Shown here: one piece after another, positions 33,456 through 41,779 of the stretch
Layout: every line of letters starts with the position of its first letter
Numbering within the stretch: the stretch's first letter is position 1
Assembly (NCBI GenBank): GCA_016208415.1
Contig: JACQYB010000019.1
Span: 1-46,308 of the forward strand
DNA: 46,308 bases
Direction of reading: 5' to 3'
Source: Betaproteobacteria bacterium
Lineage (GTDB): Bacteria; Pseudomonadota; Gammaproteobacteria; Burkholderiales; Rhodocyclaceae
The notes under the pieces: model-generated
The model's database searches: none
What the model saw: only the letters and a program-made list of their open reading frames with translations
Told to the model about the DNA's origin: nothing
Made by a program: the position numbers and the translations under genes

Positions 33456-34526
33456 ATGCCCGACGACTTTCTCTCCCAGGACGAGGTGGACGCCCTGCTC
33501 AAGGGCGTCACCGGTGAAACCGACGAGCAGGCGGCCGCGCCGCAGGAAGAAGGCGGCATCCGGGGCTACGACCTGGGGCGGCAGGAACGCATCGTGCGCG
33601 GGCGCATGCCCACGCTGGAACTCATCCACGAGCGCTTCGCGCGCAACCTGCGCCTGGGCCTGTTCAACTACATGCAGCGCAACTGCGAGATCTCCGTCCA
33701 CCCCATCAAGGTGGAGAAGTACGCGGAATTCGTGCGCAACCTGGTGGTGCCCACCAACCTCAACCTGGTGCAGGCCAGGCCGCTGCGCGGCACGGCCATG
33801 ATCGTGTTCGATCCCAACCTGGTGTTCCTGGTGGTGGACAACCTGTTCGGCGGCGACGGGCGTTTCCACATGCGCGTCGAGGGCCGGGAGTTCACGCCCA
33901 CCGAGCAGCGCATCATCCAGGGCATGCTCAAGGTGGTGTTCACGGAGATGGAAAAGGCGTGGCAGCCGGTATTCACCATCCGGTTCGATTACATCCGTTC
34001 GGAGATGAACTGCCAGTTCGCCAACATCGCCACCCCCAGCGAACTCGTGGTCACCGCTGCCTTCACCATCGAGCTCGGCAGCGCCAGTGCCGCCATGCAC
34101 CTGTGCATTCCCTACGCCATGATCGAGCCCATCCGCGAGACGCTCTACAGCACCATGCAGAGCGACCAGGTGTCCACCGACAATCGCTGGGTGTCGATGC
34201 TGACGCGGGAGCTGCAGAGCGCCCACGTCGAACTGGTGGCCACGCTGGGCAACGGCTCGGCGCGGCTGCGCGATCTCATGGGGCTAAAGGTCGGCGACGT
34301 TCTGCCCGTCAACATCGATGAGATCATCACCGCGGAAGTGGACCAGGTGCCGGTGATGCAGTGCCGCTACGGCATCCAGAACGCGCGCTACGCCCTGAAG
34401 CTGGAGCGATTCATCGGCCATGCCGATGACCACCTCCCGCTCCCTGGTGGGTCCGCCGGTGCCGGTGGCGCGGCAGACGATCAGGACTATGGCGACCCGG
34501 AACTCGCAAGCGAGGCAGCCACCTAG
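33456..34526 (+). CDS. fliM: Flagellar motor switch protein FliM
   Basis: 356 residues. The N-terminal CheY-P binding peptide is clear (FLSQDEVDALLKGV). Middle CheC-like domain with GGxG-type turn (VDNLFGGDGRFHMRVEGREF), C-terminal SpoA domain for FliN contact. The C-terminal about 20 residues are acidic and Gly/Ala-rich. It is the C-ring subunit that takes the chemotaxis signal. 42 nt after fliL, 47 nt before fliN. Confidence 0.96.
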   Translation: MPDDFLSQDEVDALLKGVTGETDEQAAAPQEEGGIRGYDLGRQERIVRGRMPTLELIHERFARNLRLGLFNYMQRNCEISVHPIKVEKYAEFVRNLVVPTNLNLVQARPLRGTAMIVFDPNLVFLVVDNLFGGDGRFHMRVEGREFTPTEQRIIQGMLKVVFTEMEKAWQPVFTIRFDYIRSEMNCQFANIATPSELVVTAAFTIELGSASAAMHLCIPYAMIEPIRETLYSTMQSDQVSTDNRWVSMLTRELQSAHVELVATLGNGSARLRDLMGLKVGDVLPVNIDEIITAEVDQVPVMQCRYGIQNARYALKLERFIGHADDHLPLPGGSAGAGGAADDQDYGDPELASEAAT

Positions 34527-34573
34527 CGGCGCGTCCCTGCAGCCTGCGCCGCCGTTGCAACCAGGAACGCCCC

Positions 34574-35014
34574 ATGAGCACAGAAGAACTGTTGGCCGAA
34601 GCTCCCGACCAGGTCAGCGAGGACGACTGGGCAGCCGCCCTGTCCGAGCAGGCAGAGGTTTCGCCGCCGCCGCAGCAACCCGTCACGCCGGCGGCGCAGG
34701 CGCGACCTGCGCCCATCTTCCCGCAGTTCGGCGACGGTGCGGCGAAGGGGCCGCTGCACGACTTCGACATGATCCTGGACATCCCCGTGCAACTCACGGT
34801 GGAACTGGGACGCACCCGGATCTCCATCCGCGACCTGCTCCAGCTCGCCCACGGCTCGGTGGTGGAACTGGACGCCCTGGCGGGCGAACCCCTCAACGTG
34901 CTGGTCAACGGCACCCTCATTGCCCAGGGCGAGGTGGTGGTGGTCAACGACAAGTTCGGCATCCGCCTGACGGACATCATCACGCCCTCGGAGCGCATGC
35001 GAAAACTGCGCTGA
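34574..35014 (+). CDS. fliN: Flagellar motor switch protein FliN
   Basis: 146 residues. The N-terminal 65 residues are low-complexity Pro/Gln/Ala-rich; the rest is the SpoA domain (ILDIPVQLTVELGRTRISIR, LLQLAHGSVVELDALAGEPL, NVLVNGTLIAQGEVVVVNDK). FliN builds the bottom of the C-ring and docks FliH. In most genomes fliO follows at once; here the series is broken by five other genes. Confidence 0.95.
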   Translation: MSTEELLAEAPDQVSEDDWAAALSEQAEVSPPPQQPVTPAAQARPAPIFPQFGDGAAKGPLHDFDMILDIPVQLTVELGRTRISIRDLLQLAHGSVVELDALAGEPLNVLVNGTLIAQGEVVVVNDKFGIRLTDIITPSERMRKLR

Positions 35015-35105
35015 GCACCGGAGGGCGTGAAGGGGGCGAACCACGTCGGGCGTGAGGAGCGATCGCCTCGGTGGTGCAGGCTGTCGGTGCGCCCTCCACG
35101 GCCGC

Positions 35106-36407
35106 TCAGCCGTCGCGCACCAGCCGTATCCCCGAAAACTGCCACCGCGCCGCGGGCGGGAAGAAATTGCGGTAGCTCGGCCGGATGTGGCTGCGCGGCG
35201 TGGCGCAGGAACCGCCCCGCAGCACCATCTGGTTGATCATGAACTTGCCGTTGTACTCGCCCACGGCGCCGGCGGCCGGCCGGTAGCCCGGATAGGGCAG
35301 GTAGGCACTCTGGGTCCATTCCCAGGCGTCGCCGAAAAGCTGGGCCACGGCACCGGGGCCGGCACCCGCCTGCGGCGGGCGGGGATGGAAATGCCCGTCC
35401 TCGAGGAAGTTGCCCGCCTGCGTCCCCGCCACACCCTCCCCCGCCGGATTCGGCCATGCCGCCCGGGCGGCATGTTCCCACTGCGCCTCGCTGGGCAGCC
35501 GCGCCCCTGCCCAGCGCGCGTAGGCCTCCGCCTCGTAGTAGCTCACGTGGCACAGCGCTTCGTTCGGCTCCACCGGGCGCTCGCCGCCCAGGGTGAAGAC
35601 GCGCCAGCCGTCCTCCGCCCGACGCCAGTACAGCGGCGCCTGCCAGCCTTCGCGGCGCACCGTGTCCCAGGCATCGGAGAGCCACAGCTCCGGGCGCCGG
35701 TAGCCTTCCTCCGCCATGAAGCGCAGGTATTCGCCGTTGCTCACCAGCCGGGTGCCCAGGGCGAAGGGCTCCAGCCACACGCCGTGGCGCGGCCCCTCGT
35801 TGTCGAAGGCGAAGCCGCGCCCGTCATGGCCGAGGTGGCTGCGCCCGCCGGCGTAGGCAATGAAGCCGATGTCCGGCAGCCCCGCTCCCGCGGCCGGCGC
35901 GCACGGTGCGCGATAGGCCGGCAGCAGCGGATTGCGCGAGAAGTGGTGCTTGAGGTCGGTGAGGATCAGTTCCTGGTGCTGCTGCTCGTGGTGCAGGCCC
36001 AGTTCGACGAGGTCAAGATGCGCCGCGCACAGTTGCGCCGTCTCCAGCAGCCCGCCGAGCTGCTCATCCACCGCCCGCCGGTATTCCAGCACCTCCTCCA
36101 GCCCGGGGCGCGACAGCACGCCCCGCTCGGGGCGCGGGTGCATGGGCCCCACCCCCAGGTAGTAGGAGTTGAACAGCACCCGGAACGGCTGGCAGAACGG
36201 CCGGAACGCCCGCCCCGCGGCGGGCAGCGCCCGCTCCAGCACGAAGGTCTCGAAGAACCAGGTGACGTGGGCCAGATGCCATTTCACCGGGCTGGCGTCC
36301 GTCATGGACTGGACCATGCAGTCCTCGGCGCTGAGCCCCGCCGCCAGTGCCGTGGTCTGCCCCCGCACGGCCCGAAAGGCCTGAAGCAATTCCCCCTGTC
36401 GCTGCAT
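35106..36407 (-). CDS. egtB: Ergothioneine biosynthesis sulfoxide synthase EgtB
   Basis: 433 residues from the ATG at 36407 with GGGAGG 4 nt upstream; a GTG at 36437 is less likely. N-terminal DinB-like part with the iron ligands: His44 (KWHLAHVTWFF) and H140-xxx-H144-x-E146 (HHEQQHQELILTD). C-terminal FGE-sulfatase fold (FALGTRLVSNGEYLRFMAEE, ARLPSEAQWEHAARAAW, MINQMVLRGGSCATP). It joins a sulfur donor to trimethyl-histidine (hercynine) using O2. Pair with egtD; no egtA, egtC or egtE is near. Convergent with fliN. Confidence 0.93.
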   Translation of the reverse strand: MQRQGELLQAFRAVRGQTTALAAGLSAEDCMVQSMTDASPVKWHLAHVTWFFETFVLERALPAAGRAFRPFCQPFRVLFNSYYLGVGPMHPRPERGVLSRPGLEEVLEYRRAVDEQLGGLLETAQLCAAHLDLVELGLHHEQQHQELILTDLKHHFSRNPLLPAYRAPCAPAAGAGLPDIGFIAYAGGRSHLGHDGRGFAFDNEGPRHGVWLEPFALGTRLVSNGEYLRFMAEEGYRRPELWLSDAWDTVRREGWQAPLYWRRAEDGWRVFTLGGERPVEPNEALCHVSYYEAEAYARWAGARLPSEAQWEHAARAAWPNPAGEGVAGTQAGNFLEDGHFHPRPPQAGAGPGAVAQLFGDAWEWTQSAYLPYPGYRPAAGAVGEYNGKFMINQMVLRGGSCATPRSHIRPSYRNFFPPAARWQFSGIRLVRDG

Positions 36408-36459
36408 GCCGCCTCCCGCCGACCCGCCCTCTGCCACCTCCCGGCGGGCTCACGCCGCA

Positions 36460-36515
36460 GCCGGGCCGCCCCAAGGTGGCGTGCCACCCCCTCGGGGGGC
36501 AGCGAAGCGTGGGGG
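36460..36515 (+). repeat. Intergenic REP-like repeat between egtD and egtB
   Basis: The longest intergenic copy: GCCGGGCCGCCCCAAGG, then CCCCCTCGGGGGGC, then AGCGAAGCGTGGGGGCC. The same blocks occur at 61-130, 28183-28250 and, inverted and doubled, 13051-13211. The C/G runs give a strong hairpin. Confidence 0.6.
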
Positions 36516-36520
36516 CCGTC

Positions 36521-37579
36521 TCACGCCATCGCCAGGAACACGCCGAACCAGCCCCGCTCGTCGGTCCACACCCGCTGGCGCGAGAACCCCGCCGCGGCGA
36601 GCAGGTCAAGGAAGCCGGCAACGGTGTACTTGTGCGAGTACTCGGTGAGGATGGACTCGCCGTGGCCGTATTCGCGTACCAGCCCATCGATGCGCACGCG
36701 CTGGGGCTGCGTCGCCTCCAGGCGCATCTCGATGCGGCTCTCCCGGGCGTTCCACGAGGCGCGATGGGCAAAGCGGCCGGGGTCGAAGTCCGCGTCCAGC
36801 AGCCGGTTCACCACCCGCAGCACGTTGCGGTTGAACGCCGCCGTGACACCCAGGGCATCGTCGTAGGCGGCCTCCAGCAGCGGCACGTCCTTGACCAGAT
36901 CCACGCCCACCAGCAGCGCGCCGTCGGCGCCCACGTGGTCGCGGACGGCCTTCAGCAGTGCCAGCGCCCCGCGCGTCGTGAAGTTGCCCAGGGACGAGCC
37001 GGGATAGAAGAACACCGGCGGACGCGCCGGCCGTTCGGCCAGAAAGCACTGCAACTCCAGCGGCTCGGCCAGGTCGGTGACCACGCCCAGGCACTCCAGC
37101 GCCGGGAACTCGCGCGCCATGTCCGCCAGCGCCGTGGCCAGGCTGGCGCGGGCGATGTCCACGCCGATGAAGCGGCAGGCCCCGGTGGCCCGGATCCACG
37201 GCCGGGACTTGAGGCCGTCGCCGCAGCCCAGGTCGATCCACTGCGCACGCGAGGGCAGGCAACGCGCCATGTCGTCCCGGTAATGCTCGAAGACGCCCGC
37301 CTCGACGCGCGTCAGGTAGTATTCCGGCAGCACGCGGATGGCGCCGAACAGCGCGCATCCCTGCTCGTCGTAGAAAAACTTGGGTTCGATGCGCGACGCG
37401 CGCTCCACCACCCCGGCCTTCAGCCGCGCGAGATCCTCGACGCCGTCCGGCAAACGGTGCACCACGATGCGCGGCATGCCCGCCGGCGCCGCGGCTGCGG
37501 GCCGGTCCCGGCCGGCGGCATGGCGGGAATCGGCGGGAACCTCCCTCGTCCGCGCTCCCGCGGCGGCGTTTGTCGTCAT
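36521..37579 (-). CDS. egtD: L-histidine N-alpha-methyltransferase EgtD
   Basis: 352 residues from the ATG at 37579 with AAGGGGGG upstream. Rossmann methyltransferase with SAM motif DLGCGDG (116-122) and the EgtD-specific block FFYPGSSLGNF and NVLRVVNRLLDADFDP, plus EYSHKYTV at the C-terminus. It makes hercynine by trimethylating histidine, the substrate of EgtB. The first about 35 residues are low-complexity and likely disordered. It precedes egtB in the same orientation, separated by the repeat. Confidence 0.94.
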   Translation of the reverse strand: MTTNAAAGARTREVPADSRHAAGRDRPAAAAPAGMPRIVVHRLPDGVEDLARLKAGVVERASRIEPKFFYDEQGCALFGAIRVLPEYYLTRVEAGVFEHYRDDMARCLPSRAQWIDLGCGDGLKSRPWIRATGACRFIGVDIARASLATALADMAREFPALECLGVVTDLAEPLELQCFLAERPARPPVFFYPGSSLGNFTTRGALALLKAVRDHVGADGALLVGVDLVKDVPLLEAAYDDALGVTAAFNRNVLRVVNRLLDADFDPGRFAHRASWNARESRIEMRLEATQPQRVRIDGLVREYGHGESILTEYSHKYTVAGFLDLLAAAGFSRQRVWTDERGWFGVFLAMA

Positions 37580-37906
37580 GCTGCCCCCCTTCCATGGACT
37601 TTCCGGGCGCGGCCGGGTCGCACCGCCGGAGTCCCTGCATATGCCGATGTCGGAGCCGGCCTGCCGCCGGCCATGCCCAGGAATCGACTCTCCTACCATA
37701 GACGCTCGTGGCGGATTGGGACAGCGGCGCCGCGCGCATCCTCAGCATTTATTTGCATTCGAAGGCCCCCTTGCGGCGCTGCGCGAGTTCAGGAAGCCAC
37801 CAGGCGTTCCGTTGACCACGACAGACGGCCGCGGAGCGACACCGGGCCACATCACCGCGCCGGGCTACCCGCCGCGCGGGAAGAACGCAGGGAGGAGAAC
37901 GCAGGG
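37580..37906. other. Divergent promoter region egtD / cheY-like
   Basis: 327 nt with no gene I can support. It must hold the start sites for both divergent genes. I see a strong ribosome site (GGAGGAG) for the CheY-like gene, and no clear sigma-28 or FNR site. Confidence 0.45.
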
Positions 37907-38299
37907 ATGGGCATTGCAAGACGGGCTTTGGTGTTGGACGACATGGCGTCGATGCGCAAGATCGTGGCCGCGCTGCTGAAGGAACTGGGGTTCGACACCT
38001 ACGAGGCGGAGAATGGCGAAAAGGCCCTGCAAGCGGCGCAAAGCTGCAAGTTCGACGTCATCCTCTCCGACTGGAACATGCCGGGCATGACCGGCGCCGA
38101 CTTCGTGCGCAACCTGCGCCGCAGCGGCGACCGCACGCCCGTCATCATGATCACCGCCCAGGCGGAGCGCAGCATCGTCTGCGAGATGGCGCAGATCGGC
38201 GTCCAGGGCTACCTGCTCAAGCCCTTCAAGCCGCTCACCCTCTCCCAGGCCATCGGTCGCGTCATGAGCATGAACCGGCCGACACAGCCGCCCCATTGA
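37907..38299 (+). CDS. CheY-like single-domain response regulator
   Basis: 130 residues, receiver domain only. Acidic pair DD (11-12), phospho-Asp55 (VILSDWNMPG), conserved Thr/Ala loop (ITAQAE) and Lys in YLLKPFKP. GGAGGAG lies about 11 nt before the ATG. It resembles CheY and sits inside the flagellar cluster, so binding to FliM is likely. There is no cheA or other che gene nearby, so a role as a stand-alone adaptor is also possible. Confidence 0.88.
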   Translation: MGIARRALVLDDMASMRKIVAALLKELGFDTYEAENGEKALQAAQSCKFDVILSDWNMPGMTGADFVRNLRRSGDRTPVIMITAQAERSIVCEMAQIGVQGYLLKPFKPLTLSQAIGRVMSMNRPTQPPH

Positions 38300-38329
38300 G
38301 GCGGCTCGCAGGCAACTCGTGCGAGCGGG

Positions 38330-38379
38330 CCTGCCCGCGAATGGGGCGGGTCAGATTGCGCGCAAGCCCGCTCTCCCAC
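38330..38379. repeat. REP/REPIN-like inverted pair
   Basis: Plus strand GTGCGAGCGGGCCTGCCCGC and, inverted, GTGGGAGAGCGGGCTTGCGC separated by a short loop. This is the class of GTGGGAGCGGGCTTGCCCGC repeats widely found in pseudomonads and some betaproteobacteria. It lies after the CheY-like gene. Confidence 0.65.
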
Positions 38380-38414
38380 CGGCGCAGTAGATCAGTCTCA
38401 AGTCCGACAGGCTG

Positions 38415-38888
38415 CTAGCGGTGCACGCTGATGCTGCCGTGCCTGCACGCGCGCACCAGGTCGATGAAGTCGCGCCCCGTTACGTGCACCAGCGACTCGT
38501 GGTCGCCCGCCTCGAGGAAGATGTCGCTCTGGTCCGCCAGACAGTCGTCCCAAACCATGTCCATGCCATAGGCGGTACCCAGGGCCGGAATCGCCCCCAC
38601 CTCGCAATCGGGGAACAGTTGCGCAAAGTCCACCTCCCGCACCAGGTGCAGGTGGCGCCCGGTGGCCTTGCGGACCTGCTTGAGCTTGAGCTGGTGGGAT
38701 GCGGGCACCACCGCCATCACCATGTGGCCGTCGTCGTCGCCGAGCATCACCGCCTTGGCCATGCAATCGGAATTGATGCGCGCGGCGATGGCGCTGTCCA
38801 GCGTCGTGGCCGTGTGCGGATGCGGCACGGTCTCGCATTCCACGTGATGGGTCTGAAGGAATTTCCTCAGGGTCGTCGCGGTCGCCAT
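38415..38888 (-). CDS. YbaK/EbsC-type aminoacyl-tRNA deacylase domain protein
   Basis: 157 residues, one YbaK domain. The family's invariant Lys is in MAKAVML (Lys45); GAIPALGTAYGMDMVWDDCL and FLEAGDHESLVHVTGRDFID are the usual blocks. Such proteins hydrolyse mischarged tRNA (for example Ala- or Cys-tRNA-Pro). GAGGAGG lies 5 nt upstream. It is unrelated to flagella; it lies convergent with the CheY-like gene and divergent from fnr. Confidence 0.88.
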   Translation of the reverse strand: MATATTLRKFLQTHHVECETVPHPHTATTLDSAIAARINSDCMAKAVMLGDDDGHMVMAVVPASHQLKLKQVRKATGRHLHLVREVDFAQLFPDCEVGAIPALGTAYGMDMVWDDCLADQSDIFLEAGDHESLVHVTGRDFIDLVRACRHGSISVHR

Positions 38889-39106
38889 TTCTGCCTCCTC
38901 GTTCGCGCAGTGCCTGCCTTCAACATAGTCCAGGGCGGGTTCATTTCAAGCCCTCGGCAGCCGCATGGCGACGCCGGGACACCTGCGTTACACACCGTTA
39001 CCGAGGGCCTGGTTCGCGACATCGTGCGGGGACTTCCTCCTGCCAGGCTGCTGCCGTGAGAACATTGCGCGTCTCCCGGTGTCCGACCCCTGACAGGAGC
39101 CTACGC

Positions 39107-39883
39107 ATGAATGCCAGAGTCGCCCTGAAAACGGTTCGCCTGCCCCGCCTCCAGATCGCCTGCGCGTCATGCGGCATGCAAGGCCTGTGCATCGGCGCCG
39201 GGCTCGCCGACGATGAGCTGGAACGCCTCGACCACATGATCGGTGCCCCCAGGACGCTGCGTCGCGGGGAGCGCCTGTACCACACGGGGGCACGCTTCGG
39301 TTCGCTGTACGCGGTGCGGTCCGGCTCGCTGAAAAGCCTGGTGGTCACCGAGGGCGGTCGCCAACAGATCACCGCCTTCCACGTGCCGGGCGAGCTGATC
39401 GGTGTCGATGCCATCGGCTTCGGCGTGCACCACAGCAGCACCGTGGCCATCGAGGACTGCAAGATCTGCGAAATTCCCTACGCCGCGCTGGTGCGCCTGT
39501 CGCGCGAAATGCCCGCGCTGCAGCGGCGCATCCATCGCTTGATCAGCGGCGAGATCCAGCGCGACCAGGGTCTCATGGCGCTGCTGGGCGGCATGCGTGC
39601 GGGACAACGCATGGGCGCCTTCCTGCTGGGCCTGTCGCAGCGGCGCGCCGCCCGCGGCAATTCGCCCACCCACATCGCGCTGCACATGACGCGCGAGGAC
39701 ATCGGCAGCTATCTCGGCATGTCCTTCGAGACGGTGAGCCGCCTGCTGCGCTTGTTCAGGGAAGAGGGCCTGATCGTGGCGCGGCACAGGTCGGTGGAAA
39801 TCACCGACCTGGAACGCATGAAGAAGCTGTTCGGAAGCCGGACCACGGCATCCACGCCGGACGGCGTCGCGGCAGGCTCATGA
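39107..39883 (+). CDS. fnr: Oxygen-sensing transcription factor FNR
   Basis: 258 residues from the ATG at 39107 with AGGAG 8 nt upstream. The cluster ligands match E. coli FNR: Cys19, Cys22, Cys28 (ACASCGMQGLC) and Cys121 (CKICEIPY). cNMP-fold core (SLYAVRSGSLKSLVVTEGG, RQQITAFHVPGELIG), dimer helix, and helix-turn-helix (DIGSYLGMSFETVSRLLRLF) that should read TTGAT-N4-ATCAA. It binds [4Fe-4S] under low oxygen and switches to anaerobic respiration. It is unexpectedly placed between fliN and fliO. Confidence 0.95.
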   Translation: MNARVALKTVRLPRLQIACASCGMQGLCIGAGLADDELERLDHMIGAPRTLRRGERLYHTGARFGSLYAVRSGSLKSLVVTEGGRQQITAFHVPGELIGVDAIGFGVHHSSTVAIEDCKICEIPYAALVRLSREMPALQRRIHRLISGEIQRDQGLMALLGGMRAGQRMGAFLLGLSQRRAARGNSPTHIALHMTREDIGSYLGMSFETVSRLLRLFREEGLIVARHRSVEITDLERMKKLFGSRTTASTPDGVAAGS

Positions 39884-39923
39884 ACATCCCGGACCCGCCG
39901 CAACCCGCGGCCCCATGCCGGGC

Positions 39924-39946
39924 CGTCGTCGTGGTGGGCGACGACG
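39924..39946 (+). terminator. Hairpin downstream of fnr (possible terminator)
   Basis: CGTCGTCG, seven-base loop, CGACGACG, 40 nt after the fnr stop. No T-run follows, so termination is uncertain; it may only stabilise the transcript end. Confidence 0.35.
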
Positions 39947-39988
39947 ACGCGGGGTGATGCCCTGCGACGCCGCACGTCCATGAAGGCC

Positions 39989-40015
39989 TAAAGTCGCTGC
40001 CGATCGGCCCGATAT
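39989..40015 (+). promoter_or_regulatory. Sigma-28-type promoter upstream of fliO
   Basis: TAAAGTCG, exact 11-nt spacer, CCCGATAT: 6 of 8 and 6 of 8 matches to the FliA consensus with the right spacing, on the strand of fliO. Transcription would start near 40022, about 225 nt before fliO. Confidence 0.6.
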
Positions 40016-40022
40016 CCTTCTT

Positions 40023-40089
40023 GCACCACAGCCGCCAGCCGGGAACCTGCGGCGCGCCGGCGCCCACCCGGGGGCGCCAGCGGTGGTGC
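40023..40089 (+). ncRNA. Structured leader or candidate small RNA downstream of the sigma-28-type promoter
   Basis: From the expected start the transcript folds as a nested hairpin: outer stem GCACCAC (40023-40029) with GTGGTGC (40083-40089), inner stem GGCGCCC (40059-40065) with GGGCGCC (40072-40078), then a pyrimidine-rich TTCTTCTTCC. No reading frame with support lies here. It could be the leader of fliO or a separate short RNA. Prediction by eye only. Confidence 0.4.
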
Positions 40090-40246
40090 TTCTTCTTCCG
40101 CGCACCCCCCTGCAGCGCTGCGGGCGGGTGCCGTCTTTCCTTGTAGGCGTGCGCCGAATTGGGCGGTCTTTGCCGGGCTAATCGCGATCTGTCGGCTGGC
40201 CGGGCGAGGCTATGCTGTGCCCGTCCTGTCCTCCCGTTCGAGTCTC

Positions 40247-40702
40247 ATGAGCCTGCAACTTCGCTTCTTCGGCGCCCTGGCCACGCTGGCCGCCGGCCCC
40301 ACGTGGGCCCAGACCGCGCCTGCGGCGCCGGCGGCGGCACCCCAGGTGCCCAGCCTCGCCGGCGGCATCGTCGACATGCTGGTCGGCCTGGCGGTGGTGA
40401 TCGCCGTGCTGTTCGCCGGGCTGTACCTGCTCAAGCGCCTGCAGTCGTCGCGCGGGGCGGCCGCCGGGCTGCTGCGGGTGGTGGGAGGAACCGCGGTGGG
40501 CGCCCGCGAACGGGTGGTGGTGGTGGAAGTGGACGACACCTGGCTGGTGGTGGGCGTGGGCCCGGGCCGGGTGAGCCTGCTCCACAGCCTGCCCCGGCCG
40601 GCGCAGTCCGACCCGGGCGGCAGCGCACCCGCACAACCCGCCATCCCGCCCTTCGCCGCGTGGATGCAGAAACTCACCCAGCGGGGGCACCATGAAGGCT
40701 GA
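40247..40702 (+). CDS. fliO: Flagellar biosynthesis protein FliO
   Basis: 151 residues from the ATG at 40247; a GTG at 40217 is less likely. Signal-like N-terminus ([20 protein letters not shown]), then a Pro/Ala linker, one membrane segment ([20 protein letters not shown]) and the cytoplasmic FliO domain ([40 protein letters not shown]). FliO helps assemble the FliP ring. It overlaps fliP by 11 nt. Confidence 0.9.
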   Translation: MSLQLRFFGALATLAAGPTWAQTAPAAPAAAPQVPSLAGGIVDMLVGLAVVIAVLFAGLYLLKRLQSSRGAAAGLLRVVGGTAVGARERVVVVEVDDTWLVVGVGPGRVSLLHSLPRPAQSDPGGSAPAQPAIPPFAAWMQKLTQRGHHEG

Positions 40703-41438
40703 CCGCCTGCTGCGGGCCGCCGCCGGCCTGGCCCTGCTGGCCGCCCCCGTCGCGGCGCTGGCCCAGGCCCTGCCGGCGCTCACCGCCACGCCGGGCCCCG
40801 GCGGCGGCCAGACCTACAGCCTCAGCATCCAGACCCTGCTGCTGCTCACCGCCCTGTCCTTCCTGCCGGCGGTGCTGCTGATGATGACCAGCTTCACCCG
40901 CATCATCATCGTGCTGTCTCTGCTGCGCCACGCCATGGGCATGCAGACCTCACCGCCCAACCAGGTGATCGTGGGGCTGTCGCTGTTCCTCACCTTTTTC
41001 GTCATGGCGCCCACGGTGGAGAAGGTCTACAACGACGCCTACCTGCCGCTCTCCGAGAACCGCATCGCCTTCGACCAGGCGCTGGAGCGCGGCGCCGTGC
41101 CGCTGCACGCCTTCATGCTGCGCCAGACGCGCGAGGCCGACCTCAACCTGTTCGCCAAGATGGCGCACATGCCCAAGGTGGCCAGCCCGCAGCAGATTCC
41201 CATGCGGGTGCTGATCCCGGCCTTCGTCACCTCGGAACTGAAGACCGCCTTCCAGATCGGCTTCGTCATCTTCATCCCCTTCCTGGTCATCGACATGGTG
41301 GTGGCCAGCGTGCTCATGTCCATGGGCATGATGATGATGTCGCCGGTGATCGTCGCCCTGCCCTTCAAGCTGATGCTGTTCGTGCTGGTGGATGGCTGGA
41401 ACCTGCTCATCGGATCGCTGGTGCAGAGCTTCGGCTAG
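40692..41438 (+). CDS. fliP: Flagellar export gate protein FliP
   Basis: 248 residues. Cleavable signal peptide ([20 protein letters not shown], Ala-rich), then four membrane helices with the family blocks [40 protein letters not shown] and [20 protein letters not shown]. FliP with FliQ and FliR forms the helical export gate. Start inside the fliO end. Confidence 0.97.
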   Translation: MKADRLLRAAAGLALLAAPVAALAQALPALTATPGPGGGQTYSLSIQTLLLLTALSFLPAVLLMMTSFTRIIIVLSLLRHAMGMQTSPPNQVIVGLSLFLTFFVMAPTVEKVYNDAYLPLSENRIAFDQALERGAVPLHAFMLRQTREADLNLFAKMAHMPKVASPQQIPMRVLIPAFVTSELKTAFQIGFVIFIPFLVIDMVVASVLMSMGMMMMSPVIVALPFKLMLFVLVDGWNLLIGSLVQSFG

Positions 41439-41472
41439 CGGCACCCCCTTCGCCCCTCGGGAAACCTCCGCC

Positions 41473-41742
41473 ATGACTCCCACCACCGTCGTCGAACTGG
41501 GCCGCCAGGCCATCGAGGTGACGCTGCTCGTCTCGGCGCCGCTGTTCCTGGCGGCGCTGGTTACCGGCCTGATCGTCAGCATCCTGCAGGCGGCCACGCA
41601 GATCAACGAGATGACGCTCTCCTTCGTGCCCAAGCTGGTGGCCATCTTCGTCACCCTCATCGTCGCCGGGCCGTGGATGATCACCCTGTTCACCGACTAC
41701 ATGCGGCGGCTGTTCGAGAGCCTGCCGGGGCTGCTGGGGTGA
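41473..41742 (+). CDS. fliQ: Flagellar export gate protein FliQ
   Basis: 89 residues from the ATG at 41473, two membrane helices (LLVSAPLFLAALVTGLIVSI and VAIFVTLIVAGPWMITLF). LQAATQINEMTLSFVPKL is the signature of FliQ/SctS. It lies 34 nt after fliP and 37 nt before fliR. Confidence 0.96.
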   Translation: MTPTTVVELGRQAIEVTLLVSAPLFLAALVTGLIVSILQAATQINEMTLSFVPKLVAIFVTLIVAGPWMITLFTDYMRRLFESLPGLLG

Positions 41743-41779
41743 AGCGCCAAAGGCGCATCTCGACCGGCGGCGGCGCCCC

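Noticed and set aside
31494-34226. Open frame of 910 codons on the minus strand opposite fliK, fliL and fliM
   Set aside because: It runs across three well-identified genes on the other strand and is an effect of high GC at third codon positions.
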